A DNA stretch of 64,000 bases from Armatimonadota bacterium (GTDB lineage Bacteria; Armatimonadota; UBA5829; DSUL01): positions 1-64,000 of the forward strand of contig AP024674.1 of assembly GCA_025998755.1 (NCBI GenBank), in the 5' to 3' direction. This document shows positions 16,163 through 24,537 of the stretch, piece by piece. The position numbers were made by a program, and so were the translations under genes. The notes beneath the pieces are model-generated. The model was not told the origin of the DNA. It was given only the letters and a program-made list of their open reading frames with translations, and ran no database searches. Positions within the stretch are counted from its first letter, which is position 1. Every line of letters begins with the position of its first letter.

Positions 16163-17947
16163 GTGGAGTTCGAGCAAACCAGAAGGATCTTCGAGAAAGC
16201 CCGGGAGAGGTTCGGTGAGGATGTCAGCCTCTCCGACCGCCCCAATACAGAAGGCTCCATCGTTGTCGAACCCTCGCGGATTCGTGAATTTACGCGCTGG
16301 GTCCGTGACGAGGCGGATGGGGGATTCGACTTTTTTGGGGAGGTCTGCGCAACGGACTTTCTGGGCCGCTCCCCCCGCTTCGACCTGACATATACGGTCT
16401 ACTCCACCACTGCCAACCGGCATCTGCATTACAAGACGCGGGTGGACGATCCGGATCCGAAGGTAGATTCCGTTGTGGATATCTATCCTGGCGCAGGTTG
16501 GCACGAGCGCGAGATCTTCGACATGTTCGGGGTGCACTTCAATGGGCACCCGGATCTGCGCCGCATCCTGATGCCTGAGCACTGGCGCGGGCATCCGCTC
16601 CGGAAGGATTATCCCCTTGGGGGAGAGGAGGTTCAGTTCTCCTCCAACTTCGCCGACATCACGCCGCAGACGCTTCCGCCCGCTCCCGGGGAGGACATCT
16701 TCCTGGGATGGGATGTGCTGGAGACCCAGCCCAGCAGCTACACCCAGTTGCTGGAATCTGGCGCCGAGCTGGAACAGGACGGCGAAGGGCGGATGGTCAT
16801 CAATATGGGCCCGCAGCACCCCAGCACCCACGGCGTCCTGCGTCTCCTGTTGGAATTGGACGGAGAAAACGTCGTCAAGGCGGTGCCGGACATCGGCTTT
16901 CTCCACACCGGGATCGAGAAGACGGGCGAGTCGCTCAACTATCAGCAGGCGCTGACACTCACCGACCGGATGGATTACCTCTCGCCGATGGGGAACAATC
17001 TGGCATTCTCTCTATCGGTTGAGAAGCTGATCGGACTGGAGCCTCCGGAGCGGGCGACGGTGCTGCGGGTCATTTTCGCTGAACTGACGCGCATTCAGAG
17101 CCATCTGGTCTGGCTCGGCACGCACGCCCTGGATCTGGGAGCGATGAGCGCTTTCTTCTACTGCTTCCGCGAGCGCGATCAGATCCTGGATATGTTCGAG
17201 ATGGTCTCCGGCGTGCGGATGATGACCAGCTACATCTGCCCGGGTGGTTTGCGTGAGGACGTGACCGATGACTTCGTCCCTGCGCTGGAGCGCTTCCTGA
17301 AGGTCTTTCCGGACCGCTTGGGAGAGTACGAGACCCTGTTGACGCGCAACCCCATCTGGCTGGAGCGCACGCAGGGTGTCGGCAAGATCAGCGCGGAGGA
17401 TGCCGTGGCCTACGGGGTCAGTGGCGCTTCCCTGCGGGGCAGCGGTGTGCGCTGGGACGTGCGCAAAGCCGAGCCCTACTGCGGATACGAGACGTACGAT
17501 TTCGAAGTGCCGGTTGGAACCAATGGAGACGTCTACGACCGGTATCTCTGCCGCATCGAGGAGATGCGCCAGAGCCACCGCATCATCCGGCAGGCGCTCA
17601 GCCGCCTGCAGCCTGGACCGGTGCAGTCCGAGGAGCGAAAAGTGGTGCCGCCGCCCAAGTCTGAGATTGGGCAGAGCATGGAAAGTCTCATCCACCACTT
17701 CCTGATCACCACCATCGGCTTCGTGGCGCCGCCGGGGGAGGGACACGTTCCCACAGAAACGGGCAGGGGGCTGCTGTCGTTCTACATCGTCGGAGACGGG
17801 TCTCCGAAGCCCTACCGGATGCGTGCCCGTACCCCGTCCTTCGCCAATCTGCAGGCCCTGCCCCGGATGCTGGAAGGGTGCCTCGTGGCGGATGCGGTGG
17901 CCACCATCGGAAGCATAGACATCGTGCTGGGAGAGATAGACCGGTAG
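16163..17947 (+). CDS. nuoCD: NADH-quinone oxidoreductase fused subunits C and D (GTG start)
   Basis: A 594-residue natural fusion. The NuoC domain spans about residues 1-155, with the family signature WHEREIFDMFGVHF and PLRKDYPL. The NuoD domain starts near 205 and carries MGPQHPSTHGVLR (217-224 core) plus the quinone-site region. A linker of about 50 residues joins them. Fusion is known from enterobacteria and several other phyla. The start is GTG at 16163, 40 bases after nuoB. Together with NuoB it forms the quinone-reducing module of complex I. Confidence 0.96.
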   Translation: MEFEQTRRIFEKARERFGEDVSLSDRPNTEGSIVVEPSRIREFTRWVRDEADGGFDFFGEVCATDFLGRSPRFDLTYTVYSTTANRHLHYKTRVDDPDPKVDSVVDIYPGAGWHEREIFDMFGVHFNGHPDLRRILMPEHWRGHPLRKDYPLGGEEVQFSSNFADITPQTLPPAPGEDIFLGWDVLETQPSSYTQLLESGAELEQDGEGRMVINMGPQHPSTHGVLRLLLELDGENVVKAVPDIGFLHTGIEKTGESLNYQQALTLTDRMDYLSPMGNNLAFSLSVEKLIGLEPPERATVLRVIFAELTRIQSHLVWLGTHALDLGAMSAFFYCFRERDQILDMFEMVSGVRMMTSYICPGGLREDVTDDFVPALERFLKVFPDRLGEYETLLTRNPIWLERTQGVGKISAEDAVAYGVSGASLRGSGVRWDVRKAEPYCGYETYDFEVPVGTNGDVYDRYLCRIEEMRQSHRIIRQALSRLQPGPVQSEERKVVPPPKSEIGQSMESLIHHFLITTIGFVAPPGEGHVPTETGRGLLSFYIVGDGSPKPYRMRARTPSFANLQALPRMLEGCLVADAVATIGSIDIVLGEIDR

Positions 17948-17971
17948 GGAGCGCGGTCAGGTCGGGAAAGT

Positions 17972-20044
17972 ATGTCTGAAGAACTGGTTACATTGACGAT
18001 AGATGGAGTGACGGTGCGGACCGCGCCGGGGACGCTGCTCGTGGAGGCGGCAGCTCAGGCGGGCATCCTGATTCCCGTCTACTGCTATCACCCGAAGCTC
18101 GCCCCGGTTGGCGCTTGCCGTATGTGCCTGGTGGAGGTGGAGGGCGCGCCCAAACTGATCGCAAGCTGCACAACCCCCGTGCGCGAGGGGATGGTGGTTT
18201 ATACGGATAATCAGCGAGTCAAGAAGGCCCGGGAAGGCATCCTGGAGTTCCTGCTGGTGCATCATCCGTTGGACTGTCCTGTCTGCGACAAGGGCGGCGA
18301 GTGCCCGCTGCAGGATTTCACGTATCAGTTCGGCCCCTCGCGCAGCCGCTTCCGCTACCCCAAACGGCACTGGGACAAGCCCCTGCAGATCGGCCCCAAC
18401 ATTTTGCTGGACCGCGAGCGCTGCATCATGTGCTTCCGGTGCGTGCGCTTCTGCGAGGAGATCTCGCATCACCGCCAGCTGGGCGTATTCCGGCGAGGCA
18501 ACAATCAGGAGATCGGCACCTTCCCCGGTCAGCCTTTCGACAGCCGGTTCGCGGGCAATACCATCGAGCTCTGCCCTGTCGGCGCGCTGACGGGAGCTCC
18601 CACGAGGTTCTTCGGAAGGACCTGGGAGGTCGGTCACACTCCGAGCATCTGCACGGGTTGTTCCACCGGATGCAACATCAGAGTGGACCATCGGCACGGC
18701 TCGGAGGTAGTCCGGCTGTGGAGCCGCGAGAACCCTGCCACCGATGACGGCTGGCTGTGCGATCCTGGTCGGTTCGGATACGGTTTCGTCAACGAGGGAC
18801 GGCTGGAGGAGCCCCTGGTGGAGAGCGGGGGACAGTCCGTTTCCGCTACCTGGCAGCAGGCCATCGCGCGAGCGGGAGCCGTGCTGGAGCAGCACGCGAA
18901 GGCCGGTACACTGGGAATTTTGGCCTCGCCGCGGATGACCTCCGAGGAGCTCTTCTCCGTTTCCAGGCTTGCGCGGACGGTGCTGAAGGTTCCTCACTTG
19001 GATCATACTGCCCGATACGTGCATCCCGCGGCCTTGGACCTGCGGGCGTTCGCTGAGTCTGCGGGCTTCACGCCGGGGACGTTGCGCGATATTCAGGACG
19101 CCCGCCAGATCATCACCATCGGCGTGGATCTGAGCCGCGAGCAGCCGGTGACTGACCTCAGGGTCAAGAAGGCAGTCACTCAGCGAGGGGCCGATCTGGT
19201 GGTGGTGGATGCCGAAAGACTGGAGCTCAGCTCGTTCGCACGGCATACGGTCCTGTGGCAGCCGGGGGATGAGGCAGCGGCGGTGATGTCGCTGGCCAAC
19301 GCGGTGGCTAGTCCAACCGAGGCGAACGGGATGCGGGCCGTCGGAGAGCTGCTCAGAAAGGAGGGCCCGAAGGTGGTCCTGCTGGGCTGGCGCATCGGCG
19401 AGAGTCCGGACGCGGAGCGCATCGGCGAGTCGCTGGCCGCGCTGGCCCAGGCGCTCGGCCCCGGCACGCTATGCGTCACCATCCTGCGTCACTGCAACTC
19501 GCGCGGGGCGCTGGATCTCGGCATACATCCGGCGGAGGATCCCTTCAGTGGCCGGGGTATGAGCGGTGAGGAGATGTTGCGGGCGGCGTGCGATGGCGGT
19601 ATCCGGGCGCTGTGGCTTGTGGGCGAAGAGCCTCTGCAGGATGCCGATCCCGATCTGGTCCGCCGGGCCATGGACAATCTGGAGGCCGTGGTATTCCAGG
19701 GGTGGAGCCTGCCTTCCTGGCTGGAGCGCGTTCCCGACGCCGCATTGCCCTCCACCACATTTGCGGAGATGGACGGCACGTTCACCAACACGCACGGCCG
19801 GGTGCAGCGGATCTTCCGGGCCATCCGGCCGAAGGGCAAAGCAAGGCCCGGATGGGAGATTGTGAACGATCTGGCGCAGGCGTTGGGTCACCCGTTCGAA
19901 TCGAGGACGGTGGAGGCTGTTTTCGAGGAGATGTGCGCGGTAACGCCTGCATATCGCGGGCTTTCGTGGAATGCGCTCGGTGTCGCGGGGCGCGAGTCGC
20001 AGGCAGACAGCGCCGCGGCCGCCGCCGCGGCTTCACAGGGGTAG
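17972..20044 (+). CDS. nuoG: NADH-quinone oxidoreductase subunit G
   Basis: A 690-residue iron-sulfur subunit. The N-terminal 2Fe-2S ligands are Cys38, 49, 52 and 66. The His-Cys3 4Fe-4S site is HHPLDCPVCDKGGEC (Cys102, 105, 111). Cys151, 154, 157 and 201 fit the next cluster, with Cys161 also present. CTGCSTGC (from 227) plus a Cys near 262 fits the additional N7-type cluster in the molybdopterin-like domain. The C-terminal half is the degenerate oxidoreductase domain. NuoE and NuoF, which normally precede it and bind NADH, are absent here. An alanine-rich tail ends the protein. Confidence 0.95.
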   Translation: MSEELVTLTIDGVTVRTAPGTLLVEAAAQAGILIPVYCYHPKLAPVGACRMCLVEVEGAPKLIASCTTPVREGMVVYTDNQRVKKAREGILEFLLVHHPLDCPVCDKGGECPLQDFTYQFGPSRSRFRYPKRHWDKPLQIGPNILLDRERCIMCFRCVRFCEEISHHRQLGVFRRGNNQEIGTFPGQPFDSRFAGNTIELCPVGALTGAPTRFFGRTWEVGHTPSICTGCSTGCNIRVDHRHGSEVVRLWSRENPATDDGWLCDPGRFGYGFVNEGRLEEPLVESGGQSVSATWQQAIARAGAVLEQHAKAGTLGILASPRMTSEELFSVSRLARTVLKVPHLDHTARYVHPAALDLRAFAESAGFTPGTLRDIQDARQIITIGVDLSREQPVTDLRVKKAVTQRGADLVVVDAERLELSSFARHTVLWQPGDEAAAVMSLANAVASPTEANGMRAVGELLRKEGPKVVLLGWRIGESPDAERIGESLAALAQALGPGTLCVTILRHCNSRGALDLGIHPAEDPFSGRGMSGEEMLRAACDGGIRALWLVGEEPLQDADPDLVRRAMDNLEAVVFQGWSLPSWLERVPDAALPSTTFAEMDGTFTNTHGRVQRIFRAIRPKGKARPGWEIVNDLAQALGHPFESRTVEAVFEEMCAVTPAYRGLSWNALGVAGRESQADSAAAAAAASQG

Positions 20045-20084
20045 AACCGCAGGAACCGACCGGGTGAAAGGCTGGTTGTAACAG

Positions 20085-20555
20085 GTGTTCGTAGAGTTCG
20101 TCAAAGGGCTCGGCATTACTCTCAGGCAGGTCTTCCGGAAGCCGACCACCGTCAACTACCCGGAAGAGAAGCGTCCTCCTTCGGCGCGTGCCCGGTGGCG
20201 GCATAAGCTGCTACGCCACGAAGACGGCCTGGAGCGCTGCATCGGGTGTTCCCTGTGCGCCGGGGCCTGCCCGGCCCACTGCATCAATGTGGTGGCGGCA
20301 GACAATACGGAAGAAGATCGAAAATCGCCTGGCGAGCGGTATGCCGCAGTATATGAGATCAATATGCTCCGGTGCATCTTCTGCGGCTACTGCGAAGATG
20401 CGTGTCCGACAGGCGCCATTGTGCTGGGTCCGGACTACGAGCTAGCAGATTTCGACCGCGCAAGCTTCATTTACGGCAAGGATCGCCTGCTGGTCCCGGA
20501 GCCGGGGGAGGTGGCCCGCGTGAAGAAGCGCCTTGAGGAACGGGAGATATGCTAA
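20085..20555 (+). CDS. nuoI: NADH-quinone oxidoreductase subunit I (GTG start)
   Basis: A 156-residue subunit with two 4Fe-4S motifs, CIGCSLCAGACP (Cys52, 55, 58, 62) and CIFCGYCEDACP (Cys97, 100, 103, 107), carrying clusters N6a and N6b. The start is GTG at 20085: an in-frame TAA lies 6 bases upstream and no better start exists. It follows nuoG directly; nuoH, usually between them, is missing. It links the nuoG side to NuoB in the electron chain. Confidence 0.95.
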   Translation: MFVEFVKGLGITLRQVFRKPTTVNYPEEKRPPSARARWRHKLLRHEDGLERCIGCSLCAGACPAHCINVVAADNTEEDRKSPGERYAAVYEINMLRCIFCGYCEDACPTGAIVLGPDYELADFDRASFIYGKDRLLVPEPGEVARVKKRLEEREIC

Positions 20556-20588
20556 GCGTCCCGGGAGGTGTTGGAAAGGTTTTGAGAG

Positions 20589-21599
20589 ATGGCTATCACG
20601 AGGTCCAGGACGGCTGAAGAAGAGCTGCTGCAGAAGATCCCGCCCGAGGAGCATCTGCAGATGTATCGGAGTATGGTTCTTATCCGGCGCTTCGAGGAGA
20701 TGGCCGGCAAGATGTACATGCAGGCTGCCATCGGGGGGTTCTGCCACCTGTATATCGGGCAGGAAGCGGTGGCGGTGGGTATCCAGTCGGCGCTCCGGCC
20801 GGATGACTACGTGATGGGCACCTATCGGGAGCACGGACAGATCCTGGCAGCCGGATCGGACCCGAAAGCCGTGATGGCGGAGCTTTTCGGCAAGGTGACG
20901 GGAGTGTCCCGGGGCAAGGGCGGCTCCATGCACCTGTTCGACCGCGAAAAGAACTTTATGGGCGGCACTGCCATCGTCGGCGGCAATCTCCCCATCGCGG
21001 CCGGAGTGGGTTTCGCCATCAAGTACCGCGGCGGGGATCAGGTCTGCGTGTGCTACTTCGGAGATGGAGCCGTCAACGAAGGGGCCTTCCACGAGTCTCT
21101 CAATATTGCCGCCCTGTGGAAGCTGCCCGTGCTGTTCGTATGCGAGAATAACCTTTACGGCATGGGCACCCAGGTGACCCGGGCGTCTGCGGTTCCCGAT
21201 CTAGAGCGCAGGGTTGTCGGCTACGGCATAGAAAGCGCCCAGGTGGACGGCATGGACCTGCTGGCCATCCGCAAGCTGGCGGATACCGCCGTTCAGGAGT
21301 GCCGCAGCGGCCGTGGCCCGTTCTTCATCGAAGCGAAGACCTACCGCTACCGTGGCCATTCCATGGCGGACCCGGCCACCTATCGCACTAAGGAAGAGGT
21401 GGAGGAGTGGCGGGTGAGGGATCCCATCACCAGATACGAGAAGCAGCTCCTGGGCGCAGGGATCTTGAACGACGACGACATTCAGAATGTTTCCCGCGAG
21501 GTGGATGAGATTGTCGAGGAATCGGTCCGCTTCGCGGAGGAGTCACCGCTGCCTGCCCCCCACGAGCTCTACACCGACGTCTACGCTGCGGAGATCTAG
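20589..21599 (+). CDS. pdhA: Pyruvate (2-oxo acid) dehydrogenase E1 component, alpha subunit
   Basis: A 336-residue thiamine-diphosphate enzyme subunit that decarboxylates pyruvate. The TPP motif runs from GDG (158-160) to NN (187-188). FCHLYIGQEAVAVG, the phosphorylation-loop region YRYRGHSMADPATYRTKEEV and the loop KGGSMHLFD are typical. It sits 33 bases after nuoI and 6 before the beta subunit, so it is likely in the same transcript. Branched-chain 2-oxo acids cannot be excluded as substrate, although the length and motifs favour pyruvate. Confidence 0.93.
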   Translation: MAITRSRTAEEELLQKIPPEEHLQMYRSMVLIRRFEEMAGKMYMQAAIGGFCHLYIGQEAVAVGIQSALRPDDYVMGTYREHGQILAAGSDPKAVMAELFGKVTGVSRGKGGSMHLFDREKNFMGGTAIVGGNLPIAAGVGFAIKYRGGDQVCVCYFGDGAVNEGAFHESLNIAALWKLPVLFVCENNLYGMGTQVTRASAVPDLERRVVGYGIESAQVDGMDLLAIRKLADTAVQECRSGRGPFFIEAKTYRYRGHSMADPATYRTKEEVEEWRVRDPITRYEKQLLGAGILNDDDIQNVSREVDEIVEESVRFAEESPLPAPHELYTDVYAAEI

Positions 21600-21605
21600 G
21601 CCCAA

Positions 21606-22589
21606 ATGCCAGTCATCACTTACAGAGAAGCACTGAATCAGGCTCTCCGCGAGGAGATGCGCCAGGATCCGGACGTGTTCATTGTCGGAGAAGAGGTGGC
21701 CGAATACCAGGGGGCGTACAAGGTCACCGAGGGGATGCTGGCCGAGTTCGGTCCGCAGCGTGTGGTGGACACACCCATTTCGGAGGAAGCCATCGCGGGT
21801 ATCGGGGTGGGAGCGGCGCTTGCCGGTCTGAAGCCGGTCATCGAGATGATGACAGTCAACTTCTCGCTGCTGGCGCTGGACCAGATCGTCAACCATGCCG
21901 CCAAGTATCTCTACATGTCGGGCGGGCAGTATAACGTCCCGATGGTCATGCGGGCTCCCACAGGGGTTGGGCTTCAGCTTGGAGCCCAGCACTCTCAGAA
22001 TTTCGAGTCCTGGTTCGTTCACTGCCCGGGACTGAAGGTAGTGTTGCCGGCCACGCCTTACGACGCCAAGGGGCTTCTGAAGTCTTCCATCCGCGACCCG
22101 GACCCGGTCATTTTCCTGGAGCACGAGCTCATCTATCTGACCAAGGGCGAGGTGCCCGACGAGGATTATGTGGTGCCGCTGGGCGTCGCGGACATCAAGC
22201 GGAAGGGGACGGATGTTTCTATCATCTGCTACTCCCGGATGGCTCTTTTCGCGATGAAAGCCGCGGAGCGGCTGGAGGAGGAGGGCATTTCCGCGGAGGT
22301 GGTGGATCTGCGCACCCTGCGCCCGCTGGATGTGGATGCCGTCCTGGAGAGCGTCCGCAAGACCCACCGGGCGGTGGTCTGCGAGGAGGACTGGCCCATG
22401 TGCGGGATGGGGGCGGAGTTGAGCGCCACCATTATGGAGGGGGCGTTCGATTATCTGGATGCTCCCGTCAAGCGCATATCGGGCGTGGATGTCCCGATGC
22501 CTTACGCCAAGAACCTGGAGAAGTTGGCGGTGCCTGGCGAGGAGGACATCTTCCAAGCCTGCCGGCAGATCGTGGCGGGCGAGATCTGA
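21606..22589 (+). CDS. pdhB: Pyruvate (2-oxo acid) dehydrogenase E1 component, beta subunit
   Basis: A 327-residue transketolase-like subunit that pairs with PdhA. It starts ITYREALNQALREEM and contains GEEVAEYQGAYKVTEGM, then DTPISEEAIAGIGVGAA. The C-terminal transketolase domain includes VVDLRTLRPLDVDAV and VPMPYAKNLEKLAVP. The stop TGA overlaps the ATG of lipA by one base. It forms the E1 heterotetramer. The E2 and E3 genes are not in this window. Confidence 0.94.
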   Translation: MPVITYREALNQALREEMRQDPDVFIVGEEVAEYQGAYKVTEGMLAEFGPQRVVDTPISEEAIAGIGVGAALAGLKPVIEMMTVNFSLLALDQIVNHAAKYLYMSGGQYNVPMVMRAPTGVGLQLGAQHSQNFESWFVHCPGLKVVLPATPYDAKGLLKSSIRDPDPVIFLEHELIYLTKGEVPDEDYVVPLGVADIKRKGTDVSIICYSRMALFAMKAAERLEEEGISAEVVDLRTLRPLDVDAVLESVRKTHRAVVCEEDWPMCGMGAELSATIMEGAFDYLDAPVKRISGVDVPMPYAKNLEKLAVPGEEDIFQACRQIVAGEI

Positions 22590-23548
22590 TGCAGAAGACT
22601 TCCGTGGACAGGTCCGGCATCGAGGCTCTGGGAGTTCGGGTGGTATCCGCACCCCGAGGAGGTTGTGGCGGCTCTGCAGCTGGCGGCATTGCCCTCGGCG
22701 AGCGGCCTGCCTGGATGCGCGCCAGGGCGGTGACCTTCGACGTCTTCGACCGGATGAAGGGGACGCTGGGATCCCTGCACACGGTGTGCGAATCGGCCCG
22801 CTGTCCGAATCTGGGGGAGTGCTGGCGCAGAGGGACCGCGACCTTCATGATTATGGGAGACATCTGCACGCGATCCTGCCGGTTCTGCGCGGTCAAGACC
22901 GGCAGACCGGATGCGTTGGATCCCGATGAGCCCCGCAAGCTCGCCGAGGCTGCACGGCAGATGGGACTGAGGCACGTAGTCATCACTTCCGTTGCGCGTG
23001 ATGAGCTTCCGGACGGCGGCGCCGCGCATTTTGCCGCCTGCATCCGGGCCCTGTATGATGCGCTGCCCGCAGTCAGCGTGGAGGTCCTCACGCCCGATTT
23101 CAAGGGGCATCCGGAAAGCGTTCGGACTGTTCTTGATGCGCGTCCCTCAGTGTTCAACCACAACCTTGAAACTGTTCCACGACTCACCAAGCAGGTGCGC
23201 GTGCAGGCGCGCTATGACCGGTCGCTCGATGTGCTGAGGATGGCTTTCGAGATGGAGCCGGAGATCCCCACCAAGAGCGGCTTGATGCTGGGCTTGGGCG
23301 AGGAGATCGAAGAGGTGCTGGAGACTCTGCAGGACATGCGCCGGGTTGGTGTGAGCATCCTGACCTTGGGGCAGTATCTGCGGCCCTCGAAGGACCATCT
23401 GCCGGTCGTTCGCTGGGTCTCGCCGGATGAGTTCGCGTGGCTGAAGGAGCAAGCGCTGGAGATGGGCTTCGTTCATGTGGAGAGCGGTCCCCTGGTGCGC
23501 AGCTCCTATCACGCCGAGCAGGCTGTCGGCGCCCCGCTGAAAATGTGA
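22589..23548 (+). CDS. lipA: Lipoyl synthase
   Basis: A 319-residue radical-SAM enzyme that inserts sulfur at C6 and C8 of protein-bound octanoate. It has both clusters: the auxiliary CESARCPNLGECW (Cys67, 72, 78) and the radical-SAM CTRSCRFC (Cys93, 97, 100). The C-terminal RSSYHAEQA contains the conserved RSSY. The start at 22589 overlaps the pdhB stop (TGATG). The genetic linkage fits its job of lipoylating the E2 subunit of the pyruvate dehydrogenase complex. The first 40 residues are glycine-rich and less conserved. Confidence 0.96.
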   Translation: MQKTSVDRSGIEALGVRVVSAPRGGCGGSAAGGIALGERPAWMRARAVTFDVFDRMKGTLGSLHTVCESARCPNLGECWRRGTATFMIMGDICTRSCRFCAVKTGRPDALDPDEPRKLAEAARQMGLRHVVITSVARDELPDGGAAHFAACIRALYDALPAVSVEVLTPDFKGHPESVRTVLDARPSVFNHNLETVPRLTKQVRVQARYDRSLDVLRMAFEMEPEIPTKSGLMLGLGEEIEEVLETLQDMRRVGVSILTLGQYLRPSKDHLPVVRWVSPDEFAWLKEQALEMGFVHVESGPLVRSSYHAEQAVGAPLKM

Positions 23549-23557
23549 ACTATTGCC

Positions 23558-24079
23558 TCAGCGGGACCGGGGACGTCCCCTGCTGTTGCTGTACCCTGCA
23601 GGGCGGGTCGGATCCTCCATTGTCAGGGATTCAAGGCAGAAGCGACCTTCCGGAGTGCGGGCCAGCACGCAGGTGTAGTACTGCCGCTCTCTCCGTCCAT
23701 CGTTCGTCCCCGGAAGCAACTCGACGAATGAGTCCACCGCGTAGCGCCCCGCGCCCAGCCACTCCACGCCATCCGGCGAAAACGGGGGGAACTGAGCGGA
23801 CCTTCCGCCCGGCAACTGCGGCCCCACGAATGTCCTGCTGGCCAGAAAGGCCTCGCGTTTCTCGGAGAGAATGGCCGAGGCAACCGCCGGGTTCTCGGAC
23901 GGTTCTCCGTAGAACCAGGCGCACAGCGCCACCAGAACCAGCAGACTCGCAGCCCCGGCCTCCCGCAGCACTCCGCGCCACGGTTCGGCGGCCCGACGAA
24001 TCCTGATCTCTCCCCCGGGAAGCAGATGGATCTCTGTGCGCCCGGCTTGCGTGCGAGCAGGCGCTCTGAGCTGGAACAT
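23558..24079 (-). CDS. Hypothetical single-pass membrane protein, 173 aa
   Basis: A 173-residue protein of no recognised family. A short basic N-terminal part precedes one transmembrane helix (AASLLVLVALCAWFYG, about residues 43-58). An extracytoplasmic domain then includes WLGAGRYAVDSFVELLPGTN and YYTCVLARTPEGRF. That could be a small beta domain. GGGAGG lies 8 bases upstream of the ATG. It is convergent with lipA. The last 15 residues are Arg/Ser-rich. No function is proposed. Confidence 0.6.
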   Translation of the reverse strand: MFQLRAPARTQAGRTEIHLLPGGEIRIRRAAEPWRGVLREAGAASLLVLVALCAWFYGEPSENPAVASAILSEKREAFLASRTFVGPQLPGGRSAQFPPFSPDGVEWLGAGRYAVDSFVELLPGTNDGRRERQYYTCVLARTPEGRFCLESLTMEDPTRPAGYSNSRGRPRSR

Positions 24080-24175
24080 CGCTTCGGTCCTCCCACGCGG
24101 AAGTCCGGGAACGGGGCGTTCCCGTGAAGGTTAGACGCCCGCGCCGAGACCGAATGTAACAGCGGACTCCCTGTA

Positions 24176-24460
24176 TCAGATGTGTTCGGCTGGCGGAGGC
24201 GGCGCACTTCCCGGTGCTGGGCCGCCACTGAGGCGCTTGCGCCGCTGGAAGAAGAAATACAGGATCGCGCCGATAACGTGCACGAAGAGTATGATCAGCA
24301 CCCAGATCAGTCGGGTGTTCCCTTCGTCACTTTCGTTCATCGCGCAATCCACCAGCATCCAGAGCCAAAACCCAATCGCAGCCAGCAATAGCAGACCGGC
24401 AAGGACCGACGTCACCAGGATGAATGACACCATCGCCGCATCTCCCGCTCCGGGAATCAC
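24176..24460 (-). CDS. PLDc_N-domain small membrane protein (GTG start)
   Basis: A 94-residue protein with two transmembrane helices (about residues 10-35 and 45-65). Between them is the motif WMLVDCAMNESDEGNTRLIW, typical of the phospholipase D/nuclease N-terminal (PLDc_N) small membrane domain. The domain is found alone in many bacteria with unknown function. I chose GTG at 24460 because AAAGGAGG lies 7 bases upstream; a longer ATG form would place that site inside the gene. The C-terminus is proline-rich. It is divergent from the large secreted protein gene. Confidence 0.7.
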   Translation of the reverse strand: MIPGAGDAAMVSFILVTSVLAGLLLLAAIGFWLWMLVDCAMNESDEGNTRLIWVLIILFVHVIGAILYFFFQRRKRLSGGPAPGSAPPPPAEHI

Positions 24461-24522
24461 CGTCGCACCTCCTTTCCGCCGAAAGCGCACCAGTATGCTT
24501 CTTTTGCGTCCATCCGCTATGG

Positions 24523-24528
24523 TATCAT
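24523..24528 (+). promoter_or_regulatory. -10-like TATCAT directly before a start codon (possible leaderless mRNA)
   Basis: TATCAT ends 9 bases before the ATG at 24538, with no ribosome binding site between. If it is the -10 element, transcription would start at or within a few bases of the ATG. No clear -35 is seen. Confidence 0.35.
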
Positions 24529-24537
24529 ACCGGCGCC

